Shown: positions 16,941 through 26,548 of the stretch, piece after piece
Layout: each line of letters opens with the position of its first letter
Position numbering within the stretch: position 1 is the first letter of the stretch
Assembly: GCA_022796475.1 (NCBI GenBank)
Contig: JAAWIS010000008.1
Coordinates: 1-64,000 of the forward strand
Origin: Lachnospiraceae bacterium
GTDB taxonomy: Bacteria > Bacillota > Clostridia > Lachnospirales > Lachnospiraceae
DNA: 64,000 nucleotides
Direction of reading: 5' to 3'
Made by a program: the position numbers and the translations under genes
The notes under the pieces: generated by a model
What the model was told of the DNA's origin: nothing
The model's database searches: none
Seen by the model: only the letters and a program-made list of their open reading frames with translations

Positions 16941-17732
16941 TTACAGAATTACCTTAGAGGGGCACTTAGCTGCACATTTGCCGCAGTTGGTACATAAATT
17001 ATAGTCAATTACAGCCACATTATTATCCATGCTGATTGCTCCTGCCTCACACTGTTTCGTACACAAGGTACAGCCAATACAGCCGTTATCACATTTTGCC
17101 TTTACATCTTTTCCCTTATCGTGGGAAGAGCACTGTACAAGATGCTCTGCCTGATAGGGAACCAGTTCAATTAAGTGGTTGGGACAGGCCGCCACACACT
17201 TGCCGCATGCAACACATTTTTCCTTATCCACCACAGCCACGCCGTCCACTACATGAATCGCATCAAACTGGCAGGCTTTTACACAGCTTCCATATCCCAT
17301 ACAGCCGTATGCACAGGCCTTTTCTCCTGCTCCGGGAACAACGGCAACCTTGCTGCAGTCGTCAATTCCAAAGTATTTATATTGTACCCGGGTTTTATCA
17401 CAAGTGCCTTTGCACTTTACAAAGGCCACTTTTTTATCGGAACTTCCGCTCTCTACGCCCATAATGGCAGCTATCTTATCTGCTACGTCTGCTCCTCCTA
17501 CAGGACATCCGTTAACAGGAGCTGTACCGGCAGCAATGGCAGCCGCCAGGCCGTCACAGCCTGGAAATCCGCAGCCGCCGCAGTTATTGCCCGGCAGCTC
17601 AGCGCGAACCAGGATTTCTCTTTCATCTACTTCTACTTTAAACGCTTCACTGGCAATCCCAAGGAGGACACCGATGATAATACCGATGGCGCCGATGATA
17701 AGCGCCGCTAAAAGCAAACCTGTCATATTCAT
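16941..17732 (-). CDS. rnfB: Rnf complex subunit B, polyferredoxin
   Basis: The 263-aa product is the iron-sulfur entry subunit of the Rnf complex (ferredoxin:NAD oxidoreductase that pumps Na+ or H+). A membrane helix spans about residues 4-26. A four-Cys domain NNCGGCGFPGCDGLA follows near residue 50. Ferredoxin domains then carry CAYGCMGYGSCVKAC, CVACGKCVAACP, CIGCTLCTKQC and CTNCGKCAAKCP. It is the last gene of a compact rnfCDGEAB operon, 18 bases after rnfA. The first ATG (17732) lies very close to AGGAAGGA; the ATG at 17726 is also possible. Confidence 0.95.
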   Translation of the reverse strand: MNMTGLLLAALIIGAIGIIIGVLLGIASEAFKVEVDEREILVRAELPGNNCGGCGFPGCDGLAAAIAAGTAPVNGCPVGGADVADKIAAIMGVESGSSDKKVAFVKCKGTCDKTRVQYKYFGIDDCSKVAVVPGAGEKACAYGCMGYGSCVKACQFDAIHVVDGVAVVDKEKCVACGKCVAACPNHLIELVPYQAEHLVQCSSHDKGKDVKAKCDNGCIGCTLCTKQCEAGAISMDNNVAVIDYNLCTNCGKCAAKCPSKVIL

Positions 17733-17750
17733 CTTCCTTCCTATAAATGG

Positions 17751-18326
17751 TTAAATCAATCCTGAAAAGCCAAGGAATGCAATCGCCATAAGACCAGAGG
17801 TAATCAGCACAATGGGAGAACCCTGGAAATTAAAGGGGATATCATTATCCTCGATGCTCTCGCGAATGCTTGCCAGTAATACAATTGCAATGGTAAAACC
17901 AACTGCCGTACCGATGCCATTTGCCACACTGTAAATAAAGTTATAGCCTTTCTGTACGTTTGTTAAGGCTGCGCCTAATACAGCACAGTTGGTGGTAATC
18001 AAGGGCAGAAATACACCCAGTGCCTGATATAAAGAAGGTACATTCTTTTTTAAGAACATTTCCACAAACTGAACCAAAGCGGCAATTACCAGGATAAAGG
18101 CAATAGTCTGCAAATATTCCAGTTCTAAGGGCGCCAGCACAAAAGAATATACCAGGTTCGTGGCGATACATGCCAGCGTGATTACAAAGATTACAGCCCC
18201 GCCCATACCAATAGAGGTATCTACCTTCTTGGAAACGCCAAGGAAGGGGCAAAGGCCCTGGAACTGGCTCAGGATAATATTGTTTACCAGAGCTGATCCT
18301 ACTATAATTAAAATCAATTCTTTCAT
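17751..18326 (-). CDS. rnfA: Rnf complex subunit A
   Basis: The 191-aa integral membrane protein has about six helices. It shows the RnfA/RnfE pattern, including the conserved NNIILSQFQGLCPFLGVSKK near the N-terminus and ITTNCAVLG in a mid-protein helix, whose Cys residues are linked to a membrane [2Fe-2S] site shared with RnfE. It forms the ion-translocating core. The ribosome site GGAGGG precedes the ATG. The gap to rnfE is 13 bases. Confidence 0.95.
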   Translation of the reverse strand: MKELILIIVGSALVNNIILSQFQGLCPFLGVSKKVDTSIGMGGAVIFVITLACIATNLVYSFVLAPLELEYLQTIAFILVIAALVQFVEMFLKKNVPSLYQALGVFLPLITTNCAVLGAALTNVQKGYNFIYSVANGIGTAVGFTIAIVLLASIRESIEDNDIPFNFQGSPIVLITSGLMAIAFLGFSGLI

Positions 18327-18339
18327 CTACCCGGCCCTC

Positions 18340-19164
18340 CTACTCTTCTGCTTTTGCATCTGCTGCTTTATCTTCAGCCGCCTTTTTTGCTTCTGCTTCT
18401 TTCTTTGCCTGTGCCGCCTTTATTGCCGCTGCCTTTTTTGCCTCTGCTGCCTTTGCTTCTTCCTTTGCCCGAATATCTTCCAAAACAGCGTGGTTAGAAG
18501 CACAGGTTCCGCCAGAGCAGGCTGCACAGTTGCCGCCGCATGCAAGACTGGATTTTGGTGCAGATCCATTTGTTGCGGAAGGCGCTTTAAACTTATTCTG
18601 CAGAGCCGTCAGGATTGCCAGTACAAAGAATGCCCCGGGAGCCAGACCAAAGATGGTGATCCGGTAGTCTTCCGGAATAAATTCAAATCCAAATACTGCG
18701 CCGCCGCCTAAAATTTCACGGAAAATGGCGATACAGGTTAAGCCTACAGTAAAGCCAAGCCCCATGCCGATTCCGTCGAATGCAGATTCCAATACGCCGT
18801 TTTTTGCTGCATAAGCCTCTGCACGGCCTAAAATAATACAGTTTACTACGATCAAAGGAATATAAATTCCTAATGATTTGTATAAACTGGGAATAAATGC
18901 CTGCAGCAAAAGCTGAACGATGGTAACTAAGGATGCTACAATAACAATATAAGCCGGAATCCGGACTCTGTCCGGAATAATTTTCCGCAAAGCAGAGATA
19001 ATTAAATTAGAGAATACCAAAACCGCCGTTGTGGACAATCCCATACCCACGCCATTAACCGCTGTCGTGGTTACGGCCAGCGTCGGACACATGCCTAACA
19101 TCAGAACGAAGGTCGGGTTTTCTTTAATAATACCGTTGTATAAACGTTCTCCACATTTATTCAT
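18340..19164 (-). CDS. rnfE: Rnf complex subunit E with Cys-rich C-terminal tail
   Basis: The first 205 residues or so match RnfE: a six-helix membrane protein with MLGMCPTLAVTTTAVNG and VVNCIILGRAEAYA, whose Cys residues are paired with those of RnfA. The 274-aa length is well above the usual 200-230. The extra tail has CGGNCAACSGGTCAS and then a charged Ala/Lys/Glu helix of about 45 residues, likely cytoplasmic. The four Cys could hold a metal or Fe-S site. This extension is the odd feature; the rest is canonical. Ribosome site GGAGGTGGG; the gap to rnfG is 13 bases. Confidence 0.93.
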   Translation of the reverse strand: MNKCGERLYNGIIKENPTFVLMLGMCPTLAVTTTAVNGVGMGLSTTAVLVFSNLIISALRKIIPDRVRIPAYIVIVASLVTIVQLLLQAFIPSLYKSLGIYIPLIVVNCIILGRAEAYAAKNGVLESAFDGIGMGLGFTVGLTCIAIFREILGGGAVFGFEFIPEDYRITIFGLAPGAFFVLAILTALQNKFKAPSATNGSAPKSSLACGGNCAACSGGTCASNHAVLEDIRAKEEAKAAEAKKAAAIKAAQAKKEAEAKKAAEDKAADAKAEE

Positions 19165-19177
19165 GACTTCCCACCTC

Positions 19178-19789
19178 CTATTGTGTTATGCAGTTCTTTG
19201 CAAAGTAAACTGCCGCATTCACTGCATCGGTAACTGCTTCACTTGTAATGGTTGCGCCGCTGATGGCATTAATTTCATTATCAGAAGAAGCCCCATTTTT
19301 CGTAACTGCAAAAGCGTCTACATTTTTGCCGCTGTACTGGGCCTTCCACTCCGGTTTTTGGGCATTCATGCCAAGGCCTGCCGTTTCCGTAATAGTCAGA
19401 AACTCAATTCCGCTCACTGTGCCGTCTGCCTGAATCCCTACTGAAACTGTAATCGCGCCGCCATAACCGTCATTAGAAGTGGAGGTTACCACATATCCTA
19501 CTGAAGCGCCGGAACTGTCCATAGCCATAACCGCCTCGTCTACCGTTACATTGCCATAGCCTAAACCAGCTATTTCTGCATTGGCAGACTCCATAAGACC
19601 TGCTAAATTTCCGCTTTCAAAAACAGAAGCTTCCGGAAGCACAGCCTGATAAGCAGCCGCCTTAGCCGCCAAATTTGCCTGCTCAATCGGTTCTTTTGTA
19701 ACCCCGTATACGCCGCCTAAACATGCGCCTGCAACTAATGTAATGGCGCATAAAATCATGGCGTCCTTCATAAATCCGCCTTTACTCAT
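19178..19789 (-). CDS. rnfG: Rnf complex subunit G, covalent flavin subunit
   Basis: The 203-aa product has one N-terminal membrane helix and an extracytoplasmic FMN-binding domain. The flavinylation motif SGATIT lies near residue 180 (AISGATITSEAV), where FMN is bound through a phosphoester to the second Thr. It passes electrons between RnfD and the membrane core. Its ATG overlaps the rnfD stop by four bases. Confidence 0.95.
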   Translation of the reverse strand: MSKGGFMKDAMILCAITLVAGACLGGVYGVTKEPIEQANLAAKAAAYQAVLPEASVFESGNLAGLMESANAEIAGLGYGNVTVDEAVMAMDSSGASVGYVVTSTSNDGYGGAITVSVGIQADGTVSGIEFLTITETAGLGMNAQKPEWKAQYSGKNVDAFAVTKNGASSDNEINAISGATITSEAVTDAVNAAVYFAKNCITQ

Positions 19790-20712
19790 GATTTCTTGCC
19801 CTCCTTTCCGAATGCTGTTGGAAGGGTAAATTTTTCAATTAACGGAACCAGCATATTGCTGATAATAATTGCATAAGAAACGCCTTCTGCAGAACCGCCA
19901 AACAGACGGAACAGTCCGGTTAAAATTCCTAAAAGGACGCCGAATACGATCTGGCCCTTAGGGGTAATTGGGCTGGTTACATAGTCTGTTGCCATAAAGA
20001 AGGCACCGAAAATTAAGCCGCCGCCGCATAAGTGAGCTGCCACAAATCCAAGATCCTGCTGACCGAAAAGAAACACAAAAACCGCTGTAGTCAGGATATA
20101 AGTAACTGGAATCCGAAGGGAAATTACTTTCTTTGCCACCATATAGGCAGCTCCGATTAACAAGGCTATCACAGATACTTCCCCGATGGTTCCTGGAATC
20201 CGCCCTGTAAACATAGCAGCTACATCCACCGCCTGACCGGATTTTAACTGTGCAAGAGGGGTTGGGCCGCTCCACCCGTCAAGGGTAAAGCTGGACATTT
20301 TTCCAGCAAAGGAAATCAGCAGAAAGCATCGTCCTGCCAGAGCCGGATTCATAAAATTCTGCCCTAAACCGCCATAAAGCTGCTTTACTACAATAATGGC
20401 AAATACGCCGCCAAGAACCGGAATCCACAAAGGGATGTCAGCCGGCATATTCAGCGCCAGGATCATTCCCGTTACCAGGGCGCTTCCGTCCATTACGGTA
20501 ATAGGCTTTTTTAATACAGATTCATATACATACTCGCTTAACCCACAGGCTGCCATGGTAATTCCAATCACCAGCAGCGCATGGAAGCCAAACTGATATA
20601 CGCCGAAAGCTGCTGCCGGAAGCATAGCAATCAGCACATCATACATAATACTTTTTGTTGTCACCGTGTCCCTAACGTGAGGGGAAGATGATACGTTTAA
20701 TAATTGGCTCAT
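19786..20712 (-). CDS. rnfD: Rnf complex subunit D, membrane flavoprotein
   Basis: The 308-aa product has about nine to ten membrane segments, as expected for RnfD/NqrB. GWSGPTPLAQL near residue 155 contains the Thr of the covalent FMN site. I chose the ATG at 20712, eight bases after AGGAGGG; an in-frame TTG at 20718 is too close to the site. It lies between rnfC (13-base gap) and rnfG (4-base overlap). Confidence 0.94.
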   Translation of the reverse strand: MSQLLNVSSSPHVRDTVTTKSIMYDVLIAMLPAAAFGVYQFGFHALLVIGITMAACGLSEYVYESVLKKPITVMDGSALVTGMILALNMPADIPLWIPVLGGVFAIIVVKQLYGGLGQNFMNPALAGRCFLLISFAGKMSSFTLDGWSGPTPLAQLKSGQAVDVAAMFTGRIPGTIGEVSVIALLIGAAYMVAKKVISLRIPVTYILTTAVFVFLFGQQDLGFVAAHLCGGGLIFGAFFMATDYVTSPITPKGQIVFGVLLGILTGLFRLFGGSAEGVSYAIIISNMLVPLIEKFTLPTAFGKEGKKS

Positions 20713-20725
20713 ATTCAAATCCCTC

Positions 20726-22051
20726 CTACGCCTTTTTTCTGCGGTTTGCCGCTACCTGTTTTCTCATATCTTTAAATGCCTGGGTAAGGGGGCGCTTAGC
20801 CGGACAGACAAAGGTGCAGCTTCCGCACTCCATACATTCCATGCCGTTTACCTTCTCAAACCCTTCACAGTCGTTCTTTAACGCGGCTTTCATCATCATA
20901 GGTGGCACAATATGGCTGGGGCATGCGCTGACGCATCTTCCACACCGGATACACGGCGTAGGCTCCTGTGCCGCCACCATATCTTTTGTAAAGCAGGTAA
21001 GGGCGGAGGAAGTTTTTGCTACCGGCACATCGATAGAAAATAGCGACATTCCCATCATCGGGCCGCCGGAAATAATCTTTTCCGGTGCTTCCTTAAAGCC
21101 TCCTGCTGCTTCCAAAAGTTCCTGGTAATTGGTTCCCAGCTTTACGCTGAAATTCCTTGGATCAGCAACTGCATCTCCCGTTACCGTAATAATCTTGCGG
21201 ATCAGAGGAGTCTGCCTGCAGACTGCATTGTAAATTGCAATTACCGTGTCAATATTATCTACGATGCAGCCGGCGTCTGCCGGAAGCATCGAGGAATTCA
21301 CGCTTCTTCCAGTAATCGCATAAATCAGGGAACGTTCGCCGCCTTGAGGATACTTGGTAAGCAGTTCCCTCACCTCAATCCTTGGCTCATCCTTTACCAG
21401 CTCCTGAAGCTTTTTAATGCCCTCCGGCTTATTATTCTCAATGCCGATGACGCCCTTTGCGTGATCAAATAGCGACAAAATCACCTTTAATCCGCCTACT
21501 ATCTTCTCTGGTTCCTCCAGCATCATCCGATAGTCCGAAGTCAAATAAGGCTCACACTCTGCACCATTTACTAAAATATAGTCGATTTTCGAATCATCCT
21601 TAGGAGTTAGTTTCACATGAGTCGGAAATCCGGCTCCCCCAAGTCCTACAATGCCAGCTTCTTTTACTATGTTCCGGATCTCTTCCTTGGAAAGCTTTGT
21701 GTAATCCCTGTCTTCCCCAAAATGTGGAATGGTTTCATACAAACCGTCATTTTCCACGATCACGCTTGTTGCCATCTGGCCATTTACCACCAGCCTTGGC
21801 TCTACTGCTTTTACCGTACCGGATACAGAAGAAAGTACATTGGCGGAAATAAAACCGCCTGCTTCTCCGATTATCTGGCCTGCCAGCACCCGATCGCCTT
21901 TTTTTACCAGTGGCTTTGCCGGGGCGCCGATATGCTGGGACATGGGAAATACCAGCTCGCCTTTGGGAAGCAGTTCCTGAACCGGTTTGTTCTCTGACAG
22001 CTCTTTTCCTTCATATGGATGAATGCCGCCTTTAAATGTAGCCAAACCCAT
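20726..22051 (-). CDS. rnfC: Rnf complex subunit C, NADH-binding
   Basis: The 441-aa peripheral subunit begins MGLATFKGGIHPYEG and has a biotin-carrier-like N-terminal fold and a Complex I 51-kDa-like NADH/FMN domain (VGLGGAGFPTHVKL, VNGAECEPYLTSDYR). Two [4Fe-4S] motifs, CIRCGRCVSACPS and CMECGSCTFVCP, lie near the C-terminus. It reduces NAD at the cytoplasmic face. It is the first gene of the operon, with a promoter about 80-110 bases upstream. Confidence 0.95.
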   Translation of the reverse strand: MGLATFKGGIHPYEGKELSENKPVQELLPKGELVFPMSQHIGAPAKPLVKKGDRVLAGQIIGEAGGFISANVLSSVSGTVKAVEPRLVVNGQMATSVIVENDGLYETIPHFGEDRDYTKLSKEEIRNIVKEAGIVGLGGAGFPTHVKLTPKDDSKIDYILVNGAECEPYLTSDYRMMLEEPEKIVGGLKVILSLFDHAKGVIGIENNKPEGIKKLQELVKDEPRIEVRELLTKYPQGGERSLIYAITGRSVNSSMLPADAGCIVDNIDTVIAIYNAVCRQTPLIRKIITVTGDAVADPRNFSVKLGTNYQELLEAAGGFKEAPEKIISGGPMMGMSLFSIDVPVAKTSSALTCFTKDMVAAQEPTPCIRCGRCVSACPSHIVPPMMMKAALKNDCEGFEKVNGMECMECGSCTFVCPAKRPLTQAFKDMRKQVAANRRKKA

Positions 22052-22131
22052 CTAACCAAACCCTCTTTCTATTCACATTTTTCTTATTTTCTGATCCAGC
22101 CACTGACCTGTTTGGCCAAATCATCTTAAAC

Positions 22132-22160
22132 AGTATAGCACAACTTTTTATGGTAAACAA
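22132..22160 (-). promoter_or_regulatory. rnf operon promoter
   Basis: On the minus strand TTGTTT (22160-22155), a 17-base spacer and TATACT (22137-22132) give a good promoter. The leader of about 75 bases contains the palindrome TTTGGCCAAA (22111-22120). Confidence 0.6.
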
Positions 22161-22402
22161 TTCAATTTTCCCTATGGTTTTACAGATTCCGATTCCTTTT
22201 TATCCAATTTTTGCCCTTTTATTCCCCATAAATTTATGCTGATTTTGTTAAAATATGCACAATATAAAAACCAGGAATTCCGCGGATTGTTTTTTTGCAA
22301 AAACATAGCAAAACCCTTTCCGCTTATGTATCAATATTTATACATTTTCCGTCTGCAGCAGAAATTGCCTCTGATGGAAATGACTCTCTTAGCTGGTTCT
22401 TT

Positions 22403-22721
22403 TTATACCAGTATGTGCAGATAATTTTCTATAAAATCTTTACAGAGCCCAGAGAGAGATGTCCTTATAAATGAGAGCTTCCAGCTCTGCTCAGGCTGCT
22501 GAAACAGGGCTGTCTGAAACAGAAACTCTTTCTGTAATCCCTGATATTTGCCACTTAAATGCCGCAAAAAACGGATATATTTTTCCGGCAGTTCCATCTG
22601 CAGTTCACCAAAAACGGGCAGCGAAGCAATCTCTTCTCTGCCCATTTTCCCAAAACGAACTGCCGGAACACAGAACATTCACATCAAAAGCTGAAACGCT
22701 CCCTAATTTTTCTGGTTCCAT
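22403..22721 (-). pseudogene. Possible degraded small gene
   Basis: A frame from ATG 22721 (MEPEKLGSVSAFDVNVLCSG) stops after about 38 codons. A second frame that opens at 22678 continues with coding-like sequence (GREEIASLPVFGELQMELPE) to a stop at 22403. One frameshift near 22655 would join them into about 105 aa. A plausible promoter precedes it on the minus strand: TTGCTT, 18 bases, TATTAT. The family was not recognised and the call is tentative. Apart from this, 22161-22402 and 22722-22881 hold AT-rich DNA with one palindrome. Confidence 0.3.
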
Positions 22722-22768
22722 ATTCCTGTTTTTTTTTATAATATTGTCTGTTTTTTTAATAAAGCAAA

Positions 22769-22780
22769 CTTGTATACAAG
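22769..22780. promoter_or_regulatory. Palindrome resembling a GntR-type operator
   Basis: CTTGTATACAAG is a perfect 12-bp palindrome just upstream of the TTGCTT-18-TATTAT promoter of the degraded gene. TTGTATACAA is a common half-site pair for GntR-family regulators, but no such regulator is nearby. Confidence 0.35.
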
Positions 22781-22881
22781 CTTGTGAAAATTTTATTCAT
22801 TTTTCCGTCAAAAAATACCCTTTTATTTCCATATTTCTTTTATTTATTATTATACTTATTAATATTTATTAGAAAAAACAA

Positions 22882-24780
22882 TTAATCCAATTCCAATAAC
22901 CCTGTATAAAGCTGATAGTACCGCCCTTTTTCAGCTACCAGCTCATTATGATCTCCACGCTCAATAATCCGCCCATTTTCCAGAACCATAATTGCATTGG
23001 CATTGCGGACAGTGGACAGGCGGTGGGCGATGACAAAGGTGGTTCTGTCTGCCATCAGACGATCCATACCGTGTTCGATATGCTTTTCCGTTCTGGTATC
23101 TACTGAACTGGTTGCTTCATCTAAAATCAGGATAGGCGCTTTGGATATCGCAGCCCTGGCAATATTTAAAAGCTGCCTTTGACCCTGGCTTAAATTCGCC
23201 CCATCGCCTTCCAGCATAGTATCGTACCCCTTGGGCAGACGCATAATAAAGGAGTGGGCTGAGGCAGTTTTTGCGGCCTTCACCACTTCCTCATCTGTGG
23301 CATCCAGCCTTCCGTAGCGAATATTTTCCCGCACAGTTCCGGTAAACAAATGGGTATCCTGAAGCACCATGGCAATATTTTTTCTCAAATTTTCCCTGTT
23401 GATTTTCCGGATCTCTACCCCGTCAATGGAAATGGTTCCTGACTGGATATCATAAAAACGGTTAATTAAATTAGTAATTGTGGTTTTTCCAGCTCCTGTA
23501 GAACCCACAAAAGCGATTTTCTGCCCCGGCTTTGCATAGAGGCTGATATCATTTAAAATAATTTTTTCCGGCTCATATCCAAAGGTTACATGGTCAAAAA
23601 CCACATGGCCCTTCATAGGCTCGAAAACAACGGCATCTTTTTCATCTTTTGGCTCCGGTTCCTCGTCCATCACACGAAATACCCGTTCTGCCCCTGCCAA
23701 AGCGGAAAAGATATTGGAAATCTGCATGGAAATCTCATTAATGGGACGGGAAAACTGCCGGGAAAAGTTTAAAAATACGGTTAACCCGCCTACATCAAAG
23801 CCCTTCCCTACACAGAGAAGCCCTCCGATACAGGCTGTTAATGAATAATTTACCTGGCTTAAATTCCCCATCACAGGCCCCATAATTCCGCCGAAAAACT
23901 GGGCTTTTATCTGATGATCCCGCAGCTCCTGATTTAAAATTTTAAATTCCTCTTTTGCCGTTTCTTCATGGCAGAATACTTTAACCACCTTCTGGCCGGT
24001 TATGGTTTCTTCAATATACCCGTTTAGGGCGCCTAAGGAATACTGCTGGGCAGAGAAAAATTTCTGGCTCCGCCTGGCCACCGCGCCTCCGGCCTTCATC
24101 ATAAGAGGAATGATTACCAGCGTAATAATGGTCAGATAAATATTCGTATAAACCATTAAGCAAAATGTTCCGATCAAACTTAGTGCTCCTGAAAAAAGCT
24201 GAACCAGAGTACTGCTTAACATATTTCCAATGGTATCCACATCATTCGTAAAACGGCTCATAATATCGCCGTTGCTGTTAGTATCATAGTAGCGCACCGG
24301 AAGAACCTGAAGTCTGGCAAATAAATCATTTCTTAGCTTGGTTAACGCATTTTGTGCTACTGTAACCATAACCTTAGCCTGAAAATAACTGGTAACAACA
24401 CCAATCAAATAGACAGCCGCCATTGCCAAAAGTCCCCTGGCCAGTCCTGCCCCGTCGCCCCGGCTGCCGTCTGTTGGAGCAATGTAGGTATTGATAATCG
24501 GGCGAAGCAGATAGGAACCTGCCAAAGTGGCGGCGGTGTTGATAATCACACAGAAAAGTGCCAGTGCCATCTTACTCTTTTCTTCATTCAAATAGTGAAA
24601 CAGCCTCCCCACTGTCCTTTTTGCATCTTTGGGCATCCTTTTGGGCCCTTTCTGTCCTCTTGCACCGGGACCATGACCTGGCCCGGGACCACCAGGGCCC
24701 CCCGGCCCTCTCTCCCCGGCAGCAGCCCGGTTTCCGTACCTGCGTTTTAAACTTTGCCTTCTTTTTTCTGTATCCATCAT
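22882..24780 (-). CDS. ABC exporter half-transporter, second partner
   Basis: The 632-aa product is a type IV ABC exporter half with a six-helix membrane domain (about residues 70-370) and an ATPase domain. The ATPase has Walker A GSTGAGKTT, signature LSQGQRQ and Walker B ILILDEATSSVD, all intact. An unusual N-terminal leader of about 50 residues is rich in Gly, Pro, Arg and Lys (GPGGPGGPGPGHGPGARG). Its start overlaps the stop of the partner gene by one base, so the two very likely form a heterodimer. The MarR gene upstream suggests a multidrug export role. Confidence 0.9.
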   Translation of the reverse strand: MMDTEKRRQSLKRRYGNRAAAGERGPGGPGGPGPGHGPGARGQKGPKRMPKDAKRTVGRLFHYLNEEKSKMALALFCVIINTAATLAGSYLLRPIINTYIAPTDGSRGDGAGLARGLLAMAAVYLIGVVTSYFQAKVMVTVAQNALTKLRNDLFARLQVLPVRYYDTNSNGDIMSRFTNDVDTIGNMLSSTLVQLFSGALSLIGTFCLMVYTNIYLTIITLVIIPLMMKAGGAVARRSQKFFSAQQYSLGALNGYIEETITGQKVVKVFCHEETAKEEFKILNQELRDHQIKAQFFGGIMGPVMGNLSQVNYSLTACIGGLLCVGKGFDVGGLTVFLNFSRQFSRPINEISMQISNIFSALAGAERVFRVMDEEPEPKDEKDAVVFEPMKGHVVFDHVTFGYEPEKIILNDISLYAKPGQKIAFVGSTGAGKTTITNLINRFYDIQSGTISIDGVEIRKINRENLRKNIAMVLQDTHLFTGTVRENIRYGRLDATDEEVVKAAKTASAHSFIMRLPKGYDTMLEGDGANLSQGQRQLLNIARAAISKAPILILDEATSSVDTRTEKHIEHGMDRLMADRTTFVIAHRLSTVRNANAIMVLENGRIIERGDHNELVAEKGRYYQLYTGLLELD

Positions 24781-26516
24781 CAGGCCCCTGCCTCCTCTTT
24801 CTCCCTTTGGGAATAATAAATCTCCTGGTAAGCTTCACAGCTCTCCAGTAATTTACTGTGGGTGCCAATAGCTGTGATCTTACCGTCCTCTAATACCATA
24901 ATCTGATCTGCATTCTCTACCGATCCAATTCTTTGAGCAATGATAAATTTCGTGGTATCCTTTAGGGAAGTCCGGAAGCATTCCCGGATCTTTGCCTCTG
25001 TAGCCGTATCTACAGCGCTGGTGCTGTCATCTAAAATCAGAATCTTTGGCTTTTTTAACAATGCTCTGGCAATACAAAGCCTCTGCTTCTGACCGCCGGA
25101 AACATTAGAGCCTCCCTGGCCGATTCCGCTGTCATAGCCCTTTGGAAATGCCGTGATAAAGCTGTCTGCCTGGGCGCTGTCAGCCGCCTTTCGGATTTCT
25201 TCCATAGAGGCATCTTCATCTCCCCACCGCAGATTTTCTTCAATCGTTCCGGAAAACAGCACATTTTTTTGAAGTACCATGCCAACGCCGTTTCGAAGCT
25301 GCTCCAGGGAATATTCCCTTACATCTACCCCATCTACCAGCACCTGGCCGGAAGTAACGTCATAAAGCCTGGGGATCAACTGTACCAGGGAAGTTTTCCC
25401 GCTTCCCGTAGCCCCAATAATCCCTATTGTCTGCCCTGGTTCCGCACTGAAATTCAAATGTTCCAATACCAGGCTGTCTTTCCTATTGCCATAGGAAAAG
25501 CATACATCTTTAAACTCCACCCGTCCTTCTTTTACCTGAAGTGTTGGGAAAGCTGCCTGTTTATCTGTCAGATCAATTTCCACATCCATAATTTCATTAA
25601 TACGCTTTACACAGGCCATTGCTCTGGAGCTTTGTAAGAACACCATGGAAAGCATCATCAGGGACATTAATATCTGCACAATATATGTGGTAAATGCTGT
25701 TAAATCTCCCACCTGCATCTTGCCGGCTATGATGATATTTCCGCCATACCAGACTACAGCCAGGGTAGTTACATTCATTGCCAGCATCATCACCGGCATT
25801 GTAGTAATGACCACATTGAAAGCCCTTAAACTGGCCTGTTTCAGATCATTGTTGGCTTTCTTGAATTTTTCTTCCTCATAGTCTTCACGTACAAAGGATT
25901 TAATGACCCGAACATTAGTCAGCGCTTCCTGAATCCCATTATTTAAGGTATCAATCGCTTTCTGCATTCCCTCAAATCTGGGATACGCTGTCCGCAGAAT
26001 CACGGCAATCGCTAAGGTTAACAGAGGGATTACTACCAGGATCACAAGGGCAAGCCGGGCATTCATAAGAAATGCCATAATTAAGGCTCCAATCAGCATA
26101 CCCGGTGCACGAAACATCAGCCGAAGCCCCATCATAACCACATTTTGAATCTGCTGGATATCATTGGTCAGCCGGGTTACCAAAGAACCGGTGGAAAAAT
26201 CATCAATATTCTGAAAAGAAAATTCTTGTACCTTTTCAAACAAATCCTGGCGCAGATCGCTGGTAAAACTGATCGAAGCCTTGGCGCTGAAATACGCACC
26301 GCCTATCCCTCCTGCTGCCATTACCACAGCAGTCAGCACCATAGCTGCTCCCATCATCAGGATATAGCTCTTATCCCGGTTTGCCACCCCATTATTAATA
26401 ATCAGCGACATCATCTTTGGCAGCATAATTTCGCCCAGTACTTCCGTAATCATCAGAACCGGACCAAGGATAAACGCCCCGATATAGGGCCTGATATATG
26501 GCTGATATCGTTTCAT
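24780..26516 (-). CDS. ABC exporter half-transporter, first partner
   Basis: The 578-aa product has a six-helix exporter membrane domain followed by an ATPase domain with Walker A GATGSGKTS, signature VSGGQKQR and Walker B ILILDDSTSAVD. The Asp in place of the catalytic Glu after Walker B (LDDS rather than LDEA) marks the degenerate site typical of one half of heterodimeric exporters; the partner gene has the normal Glu. The two should therefore work as one asymmetric pump. It follows the marR gene by 32 bases. Confidence 0.92.
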   Translation of the reverse strand: MKRYQPYIRPYIGAFILGPVLMITEVLGEIMLPKMMSLIINNGVANRDKSYILMMGAAMVLTAVVMAAGGIGGAYFSAKASISFTSDLRQDLFEKVQEFSFQNIDDFSTGSLVTRLTNDIQQIQNVVMMGLRLMFRAPGMLIGALIMAFLMNARLALVILVVIPLLTLAIAVILRTAYPRFEGMQKAIDTLNNGIQEALTNVRVIKSFVREDYEEEKFKKANNDLKQASLRAFNVVITTMPVMMLAMNVTTLAVVWYGGNIIIAGKMQVGDLTAFTTYIVQILMSLMMLSMVFLQSSRAMACVKRINEIMDVEIDLTDKQAAFPTLQVKEGRVEFKDVCFSYGNRKDSLVLEHLNFSAEPGQTIGIIGATGSGKTSLVQLIPRLYDVTSGQVLVDGVDVREYSLEQLRNGVGMVLQKNVLFSGTIEENLRWGDEDASMEEIRKAADSAQADSFITAFPKGYDSGIGQGGSNVSGGQKQRLCIARALLKKPKILILDDSTSAVDTATEAKIRECFRTSLKDTTKFIIAQRIGSVENADQIMVLEDGKITAIGTHSKLLESCEAYQEIYYSQREKEEAGA

Positions 26517-26548
26517 TTCAACATTTCTCCCTTCCTGCTAAAATTTGC

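Noticed and set aside
22471..22872. 133-aa plus-strand frame before the exporter genes
   Set aside because: Its 3' half is AT-rich and low complexity, it lacks a ribosome site, and it lies opposite the tentative degraded gene.
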